This document shows, one piece after another, positions 7,726-15,352 of a stretch of DNA of 15,352 bases (its first letter is position 1; the number at the start of each line of letters is the position of its first letter). The notes under the pieces were generated by a model. The model did not search any database. It was given only the letters and a program-made list of their open reading frames with translations, and was not told where the DNA came from. Source of the stretch: an uncultured Clostridia bacterium (GTDB taxonomy: Bacteria > Bacillota > Clostridia > TANB77 > CAG-508); the NCBI GenBank assembly GCA_947632745.1, contig CANRQH010000022.1:1-15352 (forward strand), read 5' to 3'. A program made the translations under genes and the position numbers.

Positions 7726-10700
7726 TTATCTTTTCTTTCTTTTGTTTAATTTCTTAGAAACTATAATACATACAATTCCTAGTATTGCAAGTTTTACATA
7801 GCCAAATATATTATCTACTGTTTTTGGATTTGTTGAGTTAGAGTCTTCTACTTTTTCTGTTTCTCCATTTTCACTGTTATTCTCATCTTGCTTTGGTTCT
7901 TCTGGAGTAACAGGTATTGCTTCATATGTTGGCTCAATTGTAACATCACCGTCTATAATATCATTTTCTGATATTGCCTCTCCAGTTGCACTATTTACAA
8001 ATCTTGCAAATCTTTCTCCTTCATTGTGGTCATTTTTTATTTCTTCTAGTTTTGCTTTTTCTTCATCTGATAAATCATTTAATGTTTTTCCCTCTTCTAT
8101 ATAGAATTGCTCTGTATTACCGTCTTTGTCTTTTACAGTTACTGTTACTAAATATTTTGGTATTAAAATTGTATTTTCTGTAATTGGTGTATTTTCTTCT
8201 ATTGTCTTATTAAATTGATCCGTAAATTCAGAAAATGGTCTATTTTCTATAGCTTTTAAGTCTTCATAATCTTGTTTAGCATCAGGATATTGAGCAAATA
8301 AATCGGTTAAAGTTTGATTTTCTTCTATTGTGTATATGTTGCCTTCTCCTATTGTTACTGTTACATTGTATATTGGTGTTAATTCCATATTTTCTGTAAT
8401 TGGTGTATTATCATCTATTTCTTTAAATTTAGCAAATTGTTTATTAGTTTTATTAACTATGTTATCCATTTTTTCTTTATCTTGAGCTGATAATTCACTT
8501 AATTTTTGTCCTTCTGGAATTTCAATAGTTTCATTTCCTATTGTTATAACAACATTATATTCTGCATGTATTGTTATATTTTCATTTATTGCATCATTTA
8601 ATCCTATTACATTATTAGATTCGTTTAAATAATTTTTAAATACTTTATTATTAACATTTTTTAAATCATCTAATGCTTTTTTTCCATCTTGTCCTAAATC
8701 ATTTAATGTTAGGCCCTCTTCTAAGTCATAATCTGTTCCATTTATTGTTACTTTTAAATTGAATTTTGGATTTAAAGTTATATTGTCTTTTATTTCAGTA
8801 TTTTCTACATCAAATGTTTTTTCTACTCCATTTTCAGTATATACAAATCTTGAGAAAGTTCTATTTCCTTTTTGTTTAGTTTGTTCAAATCTATCTTTAT
8901 CATCTTGTTTTATATCTACTAGCTTTTGATTTTCTTCTATATAAAACTCCTCTGGTGTTCCATCTGCTTTATTTATTGTTACTTTTACATTGAATTTCGG
9001 TGTTAATGTAATATCTTTTGTTATTGTAGTGTTTTCTACATCAAATGTTTGCTCTACTCCATTTTCATCTGTATAAACAAATCTTGAAAATGTTCTGTTG
9101 TCTTTCTTTTTGGCATTTTCATATCTTTCTTGGTCTTCTATATCTGCTAATTTTTTTCCTTCTTCTATTGTAAATCTTTCATCTCCCTTTACTGCTTTTA
9201 TTGTAATTACTACGTTATATTTTGGAGTTAATGTTATATGTTTATTGATAGGTGTTTGGTCATTTTCAATTTCATTGAACCATATAAATTCTTTATCAGT
9301 TCCTTTTATGTATTCTCTCCATTCTGATTTTTCTGTTTCTGTTAAGTCTGCCAAACATTGACCTTCATCTAATGTATAAGTCTTTCCCTCTGTATCAGTT
9401 GTATTTTTCTTTATTGTTATTTTTACTGTATATTTTGCTGTTAATTCTGTATGTTTTGTTATTGGCATATCTTCTGATACTACTGTTCCATCTACATCTA
9501 CAAAATGCTTAAAATCTTTTTCTTCTATACTTTCAATTTCTTGTATTAAATCTTTTCCATCTTGCTCTAAATTATCTAATGTTTGATTTTCCTCTAAAGT
9601 AAATTCTCTTCCTGCATCATTTCCATCTTTCTTTATTTTTACTTTTACTGTATATTTTGGTGTCAATACTGTGTCTTTAATTATTCTTGTTTCACTTTCT
9701 TTTACTTCTGTTCCATTTTCATCTACAAATTTACTAAAATCTTTTCCTTCAACTGTCTTTAATTCATCAAGTACAGTTTTTAGTTCATGATTTTCATTAG
9801 CTAGTGTTTCTAATGTTTTATTACTTGCATTTTTTATTTCAAATGTTTTTCCTCCAACTGTTATTACTATATCATTTACTGCTATTATTTCTGTATCTTC
9901 CAAAAATTGATGTTGCATAACATCTTCTGTAGTTTTAAATTTTTCTCCTGTTACTGTATCAACAAATTCTGTAAATGTGTCTTGTAAATCTTGTTTTATT
10001 TTTTCTAATTGAGCCTTTGCTTCATCTTTCTTAGTTTGCTCTAAGTCATTTAGTGATTTTTCTTTATCAATTGTGTATGTTTTGTCATCTATTTTTACAT
10101 CTACTGTTTCTACATACTTAGGAAATACATCCATATTTACAGTTGCTTCAAAAGGCTCATTGAAATCCGTTATTACTTCAGTATTATCTTTGTATAACCA
10201 TTTATCAAATCTGTGTCCTTCTTCATTTTTTTGCTCATAGTTTTGAACTTCTGTAATAACTTGATCTTTTTTATATGTTTTTACATCTAAATTTCCAAAA
10301 ACACCGTTTTCATATCTATCATATATACCTACAACAACATAATCTTTATCATCAGTATTATTATATTTGTTTGATACTTTTTCTGAAGGGAATATTACCC
10401 CTGCATCTACATGTGCTGTAATGTTATCTTCTGGAGTATTATTTGGTCCAAAATTGAAAATACAGTTATTGTCTCCCTTATCTTCTTCAGTAATTACGCT
10501 ATTTCCAGTTATTTTAATTTTAACATTTGTACTATGAGTATCCCCTTCGTCATCTATTGAAAACAATTTTGTTGCAACATCATTCGCAGAACCACCAGCA
10601 TCTGATCCTTTAATTTCACAATCCTCTATATTTATATTTAAATTACTTTGTTCAACAATTGATATCGCTTCATCCTCACGAGATATATAACTATATCCAG

Positions 10701-11661
10701 ATAATTTAGATTGCTTAATATTAAAAGTATTGTTGCTTCCATTTTCTATCCTTATAGTTGTGTCTGCTAATATGTATGATGAACCACTTACATCAACAGT
10801 TGTATTTGATGACATAACTCTAAGTCCATCTCCATACCCCATCATTTCTGAGCTTTCTATAGTAAGTTTTGTTTCATTTGCTGTATTTTCTATATTAATA
10901 AGTGATGGTCTTTTTCCTTCAGGTTCTAGACTTCCTCCAACTCCTCTAAGAATTAAATTTTTTACAGTTAAATTTACAGGACTTTGTATGTCTATATAAT
11001 CAAATTCATTTTTTACTCTAAACATTCCAGAAGAAAATCCTTCTAAAATTATTTTATCTTCTTTATTCGTTTCTTTTATTTGAAGTTCTTCATATATATA
11101 TGGAATATTTCCTGTTCCCTTTATAGTAATACTCTTATTTATAGTTATTGGTCCATTATTATAATAGTTTCCTCCAAAAAGTATTAATGTATCTCCATCT
11201 TTTGCATCATTTATAGCTTTCTGTAATGTTCCAGTTCCCGCATATACTTCTATTTCTTGTGGTCCTTCTGCTACAGGTGCTGGTTCACTAATAGTAGCTG
11301 GTACTCCTTCTAAATCTTGCTCTACACTCATAAGAGCCACTCCATTATCTACTTCTTCGTCCTCTTCTGTTTTACCTTCTTCACTTTCGTTTGCAGTATT
11401 TTCAGTAGCTTCATCTTCTACGGTATCTTTACCTTCTTCTACTGCATTTTCTGCTTGTCCATTGTTTTCTTCTTCTGAACTTTTTTGTTCTGAACCTTTT
11501 TGTTCCTCAGTTTTAGGTTCTACCATTTCTTCATTTTGTGCTTGATTTTCGTTATCTGTCGCATCTATTGCATAAGTTATATCTGTACATATAAATGGAG
11601 CTATAAGTGATATAATTACGCTAAATGCCAAAATTTTTTCCTTAATTTTTAATAAATTCAT
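7726..11661 (-). CDS. Cell-wall-anchored surface protein: beta-helix region, ten repeats, NPKTVD sorting signal
   Basis: A 1311-residue secreted protein. Signal peptide 1-31 (hydrophobic core, cleavage near ITYA). A Glu-rich acidic, low-complexity segment follows (about 32-115). Residues about 140-430 look like a right-handed beta-helix: TLQKAINDAKDGDTLILFGGNY start, then TINKSITIKGTG-type turns; no catalytic residues can be named. A bridging domain with RFDKWLYKDN (about 470-519) resembles Listeria-Bacteroides repeats. Ten repeats of 63-77 residues fill 520-1248. The C-terminus has NPKTVD (1278-1283), a hydrophobic span (about 1285-1302) and a Lys/Arg tail: a variant of the LPxTG signal. Adhesion or wall structure is the likely role, but this is inference. 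Start ATG at 11661 has AGGGAGG eight bases before it and a strong promoter. The convergent neighbour is a class B sortase. Confidence 0.88.
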   Translation of the reverse strand: MNLLKIKEKILAFSVIISLIAPFICTDITYAIDATDNENQAQNEEMVEPKTEEQKGSEQKSSEEENNGQAENAVEEGKDTVEDEATENTANESEEGKTEEDEEVDNGVALMSVEQDLEGVPATISEPAPVAEGPQEIEVYAGTGTLQKAINDAKDGDTLILFGGNYYNNGPITINKSITIKGTGNIPYIYEELQIKETNKEDKIILEGFSSGMFRVKNEFDYIDIQSPVNLTVKNLILRGVGGSLEPEGKRPSLINIENTANETKLTIESSEMMGYGDGLRVMSSNTTVDVSGSSYILADTTIRIENGSNNTFNIKQSKLSGYSYISREDEAISIVEQSNLNINIEDCEIKGSDAGGSANDVATKLFSIDDEGDTHSTNVKIKITGNSVITEEDKGDNNCIFNFGPNNTPEDNITAHVDAGVIFPSEKVSNKYNNTDDKDYVVVGIYDRYENGVFGNLDVKTYKKDQVITEVQNYEQKNEEGHRFDKWLYKDNTEVITDFNEPFEATVNMDVFPKYVETVDVKIDDKTYTIDKEKSLNDLEQTKKDEAKAQLEKIKQDLQDTFTEFVDTVTGEKFKTTEDVMQHQFLEDTEIIAVNDIVITVGGKTFEIKNASNKTLETLANENHELKTVLDELKTVEGKDFSKFVDENGTEVKESETRIIKDTVLTPKYTVKVKIKKDGNDAGREFTLEENQTLDNLEQDGKDLIQEIESIEEKDFKHFVDVDGTVVSEDMPITKHTELTAKYTVKITIKKNTTDTEGKTYTLDEGQCLADLTETEKSEWREYIKGTDKEFIWFNEIENDQTPINKHITLTPKYNVVITIKAVKGDERFTIEEGKKLADIEDQERYENAKKKDNRTFSRFVYTDENGVEQTFDVENTTITKDITLTPKFNVKVTINKADGTPEEFYIEENQKLVDIKQDDKDRFEQTKQKGNRTFSRFVYTENGVEKTFDVENTEIKDNITLNPKFNLKVTINGTDYDLEEGLTLNDLGQDGKKALDDLKNVNNKVFKNYLNESNNVIGLNDAINENITIHAEYNVVITIGNETIEIPEGQKLSELSAQDKEKMDNIVNKTNKQFAKFKEIDDNTPITENMELTPIYNVTVTIGEGNIYTIEENQTLTDLFAQYPDAKQDYEDLKAIENRPFSEFTDQFNKTIEENTPITENTILIPKYLVTVTVKDKDGNTEQFYIEEGKTLNDLSDEEKAKLEEIKNDHNEGERFARFVNSATGEAISENDIIDGDVTIEPTYEAIPVTPEEPKQDENNSENGETEKVEDSNSTNPKTVDNIFGYVKLAILGIVCIIVSKKLNKRKKR
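7918..10104 (-). repeat. Ten tandem protein repeats within the surface protein
   Basis: Each unit follows one pattern: a beta start V-x-V/I-T-I, then a short strand ending in Y/F-x-I/L-E-E-x-(Q/K)-x-L-x-D-L, an acidic helix, F-x-x-F, and a closing (P)-I-T-(E/K)-(N/H)-x-x-L-x-P-K-(Y/F)-N/T. Unit lengths from N- to C-terminus are about 77, 75, 74, 71, 75, 77, 68, 63, 72 and 77 residues. Units five and six are most alike (both contain NRTFSRFVYT and a TFDVENT box), suggesting recent duplication. The pattern recalls InlB B-type/MucBP-like extracellular repeats, but I do not claim a family match. Confidence 0.85.
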
Positions 11662-11697
11662 AAATTAAGCCTCCCTTTTTTTATATTTTCATTCATC

Positions 11698-11726
11698 ATT
11701 ATATCATGTAAATTTTTTTAAAGCAA
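11698..11726 (-). promoter_or_regulatory. Promoter of the surface-protein gene
   Basis: On the minus strand TTGCTT (11721-11726), a 17-base spacer and perfect TATAAT (11698-11703) lie 36 bases before the ATG, followed by AGGGAGG. Confidence 0.75.
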
Positions 11727-11775
11727 CAAAAATTTTTAAAAAATTTGATATAATTACAAAGTAATTTTTACCACC

Positions 11776-12408
11776 TTACATTTCCTTTTTATTGTAAATT
11801 TTTTCTGATATTTTATATGACACATATAACATTAAAATCATAGATATTGGAATTGCAATTAACCAATATGCACTTATGGAATCTAGAATTTTAATTAATG
11901 GAGACAAATCAACATAAGTTGTAACTACTCCCATAATAATTGCAACACTAAAAACTATCGTTATTAATACAATTCTTGCTTTTTCTGGTCCAAATTTATA
12001 ATTAGCCGGATACATAAAAGATTGTATTAAAACTGTTGCAAATAAAGACCCAATCATTGTTGGTATAATGTTTTCAAAATCTATTGTTTTTGTTTTTACA
12101 TAAGAAATCGTAAAAGATAATATAGTTATAATTATGGTTGTTGCAATTATAAGTATTATTGTTGCTAAATATTTTGCTTTTACACTGTTTTTTCTGCCAT
12201 TTGGCAAAGATATTGCATAAGCATCCCATTTATTGTAAAAATCATAACTGAATGTTGAAATCATTACCATTACACTCATAAATGGAAGTAAAAATGATAA
12301 ATCCATTTGACCTTGAAATGCCATAACTATATATATAAGTAATAAAATTGCAAAAATTTTAAGATTACTTTTTATCATTAATAAATCTTTTTTTATAAAA
12401 CCTAACAT
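11776..12408 (-). CDS. ABC-2 type transporter permease
   Basis: A 210-residue integral membrane protein with about six membrane segments (about 17-37, 38-56, 85-108, 116-135, 145-165, 178-200). The N-terminal MLGFIKKDLLMIKSNLK, amphipathic before the first segment, and the SLPNGRKNSVKAKYLA loop are typical of the small permeases paired with GntR-linked ABC ATPases (ABC2_membrane_5-like). Its ATG overlaps the ATPase stop codon (TAATG at 12406-12410), so the two are translationally coupled and should form one exporter. Substrate unknown; related GntR/ABC operons respond to cell-envelope antibiotics or antimicrobial peptides, which is family knowledge and not shown here. Confidence 0.85.
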   Translation of the reverse strand: MLGFIKKDLLMIKSNLKIFAILLLIYIVMAFQGQMDLSFLLPFMSVMVMISTFSYDFYNKWDAYAISLPNGRKNSVKAKYLATIILIIATTIIITILSFTISYVKTKTIDFENIIPTMIGSLFATVLIQSFMYPANYKFGPEKARIVLITIVFSVAIIMGVVTTYVDLSPLIKILDSISAYWLIAIPISMILMLYVSYKISEKIYNKKEM

Positions 12409-13265
12409 TATTTTTCCCCCTTAATCATTAATACCATTAGTTCTTCAAGTGTTATTTTGTCTATGGTATTTATATCATATTTTTTATTAAAAGCTTTTCT
12501 GTTTTCAACTAGAATTTCGTATTCATATTTGCTTTTCTTGTATTTTATAAAATCTTTTTTATCTATTTTTTCAAAATCTTCTTTTGAGCATTTGACAATA
12601 CCATAATCTTCTAGCAATTCTTCTCTAGTTTTTTCTAATATAATCTTCCCATTATTTATAAAAGTTATATAATCTGCAATATGCTCTAAATCTGTTGTAA
12701 TATGACTTGATATGAAGATTGAACATTCTTCATTTTGAATAAACTCTTGAAAAATATCTATTACTTCGTTTCTTGCTATTGGATCAAGCCCCGCTGTTGG
12801 CTCATCAAGAATTAAGAGTTTTGGATGATGTGAAATTGCTGTAGCTATTTCCAACTTTTTTCTCATTCCTTTAGATAATGTTTTTATGGCTTTATTTGCT
12901 GGTAATGAAAAATCTGTTAAGTATTTAAAATATAATTTTGAATCCCAATTTTTATAAATATCTTTCATTATAGTATTTATGTCATTTGGTGTAAGAATTT
13001 CTGGAAAGAACATATCATCTAAAACTACACCAATATCTTCTTTTATTTTTTTATCATATTTTTTATTATCAAGTCCAAATATTTTTATTTCTCCTGTGTA
13101 ATTTTTTATAATGTCTAAAATGGCTTTTATGGTAGTTGTTTTTCCTGCTCCGTTTTCTCCTATAAATCCCATTATCATTCCCTTAGGCAATGTAATATTA
13201 ATATTTTGTAATTCGAATCCATTATATTTTTTACATAGATTTTTTACCTCTAATATATTTTCCAT
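12408..13265 (-). CDS. ABC transporter ATP-binding protein (YtrB/YhcG-like)
   Basis: A 285-residue cytoplasmic ATPase that powers the adjacent permease. Walker A GENGAGKTT (36-44), ABC signature LSKGMRK (130-136), Walker B LLILDEP (150-156), D-loop AGLD and switch histidine His188 in SSHIT. The Q-loop region reads IGVVLDD, without the usual glutamine. A C-terminal domain of about 70 residues after about 215 is common in this subgroup. It starts directly after the GntR stop and its own stop overlaps the permease start, the standard regulator-ATPase-permease order of YtrA-type operons. Confidence 0.93.
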   Translation of the reverse strand: MENILEVKNLCKKYNGFELQNINITLPKGMIMGFIGENGAGKTTTIKAILDIIKNYTGEIKIFGLDNKKYDKKIKEDIGVVLDDMFFPEILTPNDINTIMKDIYKNWDSKLYFKYLTDFSLPANKAIKTLSKGMRKKLEIATAISHHPKLLILDEPTAGLDPIARNEVIDIFQEFIQNEECSIFISSHITTDLEHIADYITFINNGKIILEKTREELLEDYGIVKCSKEDFEKIDKKDFIKYKKSKYEYEILVENRKAFNKKYDINTIDKITLEELMVLMIKGEK

Positions 13266-13643
13266 TTAATCTTCCTCCCCATATAAATATTCAAAAGTGT
13301 CTAATATTTCTTTTTTACTTATATTAGACGACTTGGATATTAAAATAATTTTATCAATATATTTTTCTATCTCTTTCATTTGCTCTTCTTTTAATAATTC
13401 AATATTTTTTGTTGCAACTAGACTTCCTTTTCCATGAATTGTTTTTATAAATCCTTCTTGTTCTAATTCATCATAGGCTCTTTTTACTGTCATAACACTA
13501 ATTCGTAAATCTTGTGCTAAGTTTCTTATTGATGGTAACATCTCATTTTCTTTTAGTTCATCTGTTGCTATTGCTTTTTTTATAGATTGTTTTATTTGCT
13601 CAAAAATTGGCTGGTTACTACTATTGCTAATAATAATGTCCAT
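13266..13643 (-). CDS. GntR-family transcriptional regulator, YtrA subfamily
   Basis: A 125-residue repressor. The winged helix-turn-helix spans about 10-75, with family hallmarks PIFEQIKQSIKKAIATDEL, LPSIRNLAQDLRISVMTVKRAYDELEQEGFI and HGKGSLVA. The short C-terminal tail (about 80-125) lacks a ligand-binding domain, the mark of the YtrA subfamily, which dimerises through this helix. First gene of a three-gene operon with an ABC ATPase and permease. A palindrome overlaps the operon promoter, so autorepression is likely. The ribosome site (AAAGGGA) is about 13 bases from the ATG at 13643, rather far, which may keep expression low. Confidence 0.93.
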   Translation of the reverse strand: MDIIISNSSNQPIFEQIKQSIKKAIATDELKENEMLPSIRNLAQDLRISVMTVKRAYDELEQEGFIKTIHGKGSLVATKNIELLKEEQMKEIEKYIDKIILISKSSNISKKEILDTFEYLYGEED

Positions 13644-13720
13644 AATATTTTTTTCATCCCTTTCTATGGTACAAATTTTGATAAACCGCTCCCAAATTTA
13701 GTATTTTATTAAAATTTTTT

Positions 13721-13755
13721 ACTGTTATATTTATATTATAACAGTTAGAACAGTT
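13721..13755. promoter_or_regulatory. Probable operator of the GntR/ABC operon
   Basis: A perfect inverted repeat, ACTGTTATA at 13721-13729 and TATAACAGT at 13737-13745 with a 7-base centre, plus a third half-site AACAGTT at 13749-13755 repeated in the same orientation as the one at 13740-13746. The repeat covers the -10 box and the third half-site lies in the spacer, so a bound repressor would block the promoter. Long inverted repeats at this place are typical YtrA-type GntR operators. Confidence 0.8.
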
Positions 13756-13761
13756 TGTCAA
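13733..13761 (-). promoter_or_regulatory. Promoter of the GntR/ABC operon
   Basis: On the minus strand a perfect TTGACA (13756-13761), a 17-base spacer and TAATAT (13733-13738). A TATAAT in a shifted register (13735-13740) would have a spacing of 15. About 90 bases of leader separate it from the regulator start. Confidence 0.8.
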
Positions 13762-13794
13762 TATATTTATTAAATTTTTATTCAAGTATAAAAC

Positions 13795-13839
13795 AAAAAA
13801 ATCCAATAAAGCCTGCATATCAAGCTTTATTGGATTTTT
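13795..13839. terminator. Intrinsic terminator downstream of the fic gene
   Basis: Arms AAATCCAATAAAGC and GCTTTATTGGATTT pair perfectly around an 11-base loop. On the minus strand a run of seven T follows, as expected for a fic terminator; the plus strand also has a T-rich tail. Confidence 0.88.
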
Positions 13840-13883
13840 ATTTCATTTAAAATTTAATTTATGAATTGATTACAATAATTATT

Positions 13884-14636
13884 TTAAATATTATCTGATG
13901 ACATTTGCTGTTTTATTACTAAATTTATTTCATCTATTCTCTTTTCTTCTATATTTGCAATAAAATTCATAAAAGGAATAATATCTTTTTGAACAGCATA
14001 TTTATCTAAAGTATTATAGTAATCTAATCTATCTTCAACTTTAATATTTATTGGTAATAATCCTTTTTGCATTAATTGATAATTCATTATTAATCTTGCA
14101 GTTCTTCCATTTCCATCTGGGAATGGATGTATTCTTACAAATTCTGCATGAGTCCATGCGGAAAGTTCTATAGGATTCATTTTTTTATTATTTTCTTCTA
14201 AATCATTATAAAAGAACTTTAATTGATTATACATATCATTTGGTGTTGGAGGAGTAAAACTTGCTCCTGAAATAGCAATATCTGTACTTCTATATATTCC
14301 TCCTTGAAAAATATTTTTCGTTACGATTTCGTGTATATCTTTTATTTTTTCTTCATTTAGGTTCTCATTTTTTTGTATCGCATTTTTTACATAATTAAAA
14401 GCTTCATTATTATTAGTAACTTCATAAATTTCTCTTAAGCTTTTTCCTCCTATAGCTATGTTGTCTTCTAATACTGCTTTTGTTTCTATTAAACTTAATG
14501 TATTTCCTTCTATTGTAGTAGAATTATAAGTAAAATCAATATCAAATGCTTTATTGATTTTTTCTAATATTTCTTTATGTATTACTTGTTTGTTTTGGTT
14601 GTAAAATTCTATCTTTTTAAATATTTCATCATACAT
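13884..14636 (-). CDS. Fic-domain protein (putative AMP transferase) with built-in inhibitory helix
   Basis: A 250-residue Fic/DOC protein. The core motif HPFPDGNGRTAR (170-181) matches the active consensus HxFx(D/E)GNGRxxR, so it should transfer AMP (or a similar group) to a target protein. A flap with GGIYRSTDIAI lies at about 112-122. Near the N-terminus STTIEGN (39-45) fits the inhibitory motif (S/T)xxxE(G/N), whose glutamate blocks ATP binding, so it is probably self-inhibited (class II-like) and needs no separate antitoxin. None is seen nearby. ATG at 14636 is chosen because AGGAGT lies just upstream; the earlier ATG at 14672 overlaps the promoter -10 box and would precede the transcription start. 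Monocistronic, with its own promoter and terminator. Confidence 0.93.
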   Translation of the reverse strand: MYDEIFKKIEFYNQNKQVIHKEILEKINKAFDIDFTYNSTTIEGNTLSLIETKAVLEDNIAIGGKSLREIYEVTNNNEAFNYVKNAIQKNENLNEEKIKDIHEIVTKNIFQGGIYRSTDIAISGASFTPPTPNDMYNQLKFFYNDLEENNKKMNPIELSAWTHAEFVRIHPFPDGNGRTARLIMNYQLMQKGLLPINIKVEDRLDYYNTLDKYAVQKDIIPFMNFIANIEEKRIDEINLVIKQQMSSDNI

Positions 14637-14670
14637 AATATTACTCCTATTATACTTTATAACTAGGTTC

Positions 14671-14699
14671 ATATTAACATTTATTTATTGTATTGTCAA
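14671..14699 (-). promoter_or_regulatory. Promoter of the fic gene
   Basis: On the minus strand a perfect TTGACA (14694-14699), a 17-base spacer and TAATAT (14671-14676), near the consensus, 35 bases upstream of the ATG. This implies steady expression. Confidence 0.85.
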
Positions 14700-14703
14700 T
14701 AAA

Positions 14704-14814
14704 TTAAACAGATTTATTTATGTATTCACTTAAAGCTAATGGCATATATCTTTGACTTCTAATTGCATTTATTCCAAAGTCTTTTAATTTATAACCGTAT
14801 ATGAATAACTTTTT
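14704..14814 (-). pseudogene. Possible coding remnant after the MmcQ/YjbR-like gene
   Basis: In a different frame from the overlapping gene end, an open stretch reads about 37 residues to a TAA at 14704, including GYKLKDFGINAIRSQRYM and PLALSEYINKSV. Its composition looks protein-like, but it has no start or ribosome site of its own. It may be the end of a gene lost by deletion. I do not recognise the family and the call is weak. Confidence 0.25.
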
Positions 14815-15273
14815 TCAATCAAGCTCATTATTTTTTCATCTGATATAGTATTATTTAGTATAACTGTAATCCAACTTTTCTTATTCATATGATATGCAGG
14901 ATAAAATCCGTCTTGTTTTAGTAAAGATTCTATTTCATTTGGTTCTGGTTTTATATCAATTATTTCTACTTCGCCAGTAGATTTTTCATCTAATTTATTT
15001 TTGTCAAGATTCATTATTATGCCATACCATTTTTTACTATCTTTATTTCTAAAAGTAGCATATCCAGGGAATTTTTCCCATTCAAATTCTGGTTCATCTC
15101 CATACTTTTCCTTTAACTATTCCATCATTATTTATTTCAATATCCACTCTAAAAGTATTATTCATAATATTTTTTGAATATTTATACAAAGATTTATCTT
15201 TTTTAAATCCATATTTAGATATTTTATAAAAATCAATCTTTGTTTTTCTAAATACTTCTTCTTCAATGGTCAT
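14784..15273 (-). pseudogene. Broken MmcQ/YjbR-like (YyaQ-type) protein gene
   Basis: Two pieces in different frames belong together. The first, 15273-15094, begins MTIEEEVFRKTKIDF at an ATG with AAAGGAG well placed, and ends KGKVWR-stop. The second, on from about 15102, reads GDEPEFEWEKFPGYATFRNK, KKWYGIIM and GFYPAYHMNKKSWITVILNNTISDE, the C-terminal MmcQ/YjbR domain as in B. subtilis YyaQ, ending at 14784. The join at GTA TGG AGA lacks the Tyr normally before GDEPE. As I remember the family, longer members carry roughly 60 more residues between these two parts, so an out-of-frame internal deletion is likely. The codon at the break is TGG, used normally as Trp elsewhere, so this differs from the CGG sites. 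Intact members are small proteins of poorly known, possibly DNA-binding, function. Confidence 0.7.
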
Positions 15274-15306
15274 TTTTATTCTCCTTTGAAAATTGTAAGT
15301 TGTCAC

Positions 15307-15321
15307 TGAGATTGAATCTCA
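15307..15321. promoter_or_regulatory. 15-base palindrome upstream of the MmcQ/YjbR-like gene
   Basis: TGAGATT and AATCTCA arms around a single central base form a perfect palindrome 34 bases before the start codon. The size suits a dimeric regulator's operator. No convincing promoter boxes could be placed around it within the window. Confidence 0.45.
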
Positions 15322-15352
15322 ATCATTGTTCAATTGGATTTTACTCTATATC

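Noticed and set aside
7918..10104. CRISPR-like or DNA-level tandem array
   Set aside because: The periodicity is at protein level, with diverged DNA and no short identical repeats or spacers.
1328..10999. Plus-strand open frames opposite polC, guaA, the CAP gene and the surface protein
   Set aside because: They are Leu/Phe/Ser-rich antisense shadows of AT-rich genes, without ribosome sites or recognisable domains.
15094..15106. TGG at the break in the MmcQ/YjbR-like gene as a fourth recoding site
   Set aside because: TGG is read normally as Trp in many places in this window, and the homologous Tyr and probably a longer section are missing, which fits deletion.

Overview
The window reads as a chromosomal segment of a low-GC Gram-positive bacterium (Bacillota, probably an uncultured gut-type Clostridia; the finer placement is a guess). 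The basis is an AT-rich composition, Gram-positive PolC, a class B sortase with a wall-anchored substrate, a YtrA-type GntR regulator with an ABC-2 exporter, and consistent AGGAG-type ribosome binding sites.

Layout: 1-3240 (-) is polC, cut by the left edge; 3341-5194 (-) is a long-form guaA; 5285-6484 (-) is a membrane-anchored CAP-domain protein. A spacer at 6485-6866 holds divergent promoters and a large imperfect inverted repeat. 6867-7632 (+) is a class B sortase. It converges, through a shared bidirectional terminator, on 7726-11661 (-), a 1311-residue surface protein with a beta-helix region, ten repeats and an NPKTVD sorting signal, the likely substrate of that sortase. 11776-13643 (-) is a GntR / ABC ATPase / ABC permease operon with its own palindromic operator. 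13884-14636 (-) is a Fic protein with a near-consensus promoter. 14784-15273 (-) is a broken MmcQ/YjbR-like gene.

The main discovery candidate is translational. polC is interrupted twice and the sortase once, and each interruption is the same event: one C before a GGN glycine codon, which puts a CGG triplet in the zero frame. Skipping the C (or reading CGGN as a four-base codon) restores the conserved protein exactly, with Gly at the homologous position. I looked at every CGG on the coding strands of the genes here, about 4,700 codons. CGG occurs about two dozen times out of frame, and in frame only at these three points. This suggests that CGG is unassigned in this organism and triggers +1 frameshifting. 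PolC is essential in this phylum and one site lies inside the polymerase motif GSRGSVGSS, so simple loss of the gene is unlikely. The rival explanation is systematic sequencing or assembly error, which raw reads and related genomes would settle.

The other genes fit ordinary roles: replication (PolC), GMP synthesis (GuaA), cell-surface construction (sortase, repeat protein, CAP protein), envelope-related export under GntR control, and protein AMPylation (Fic). The right end looks like an eroding accessory region.
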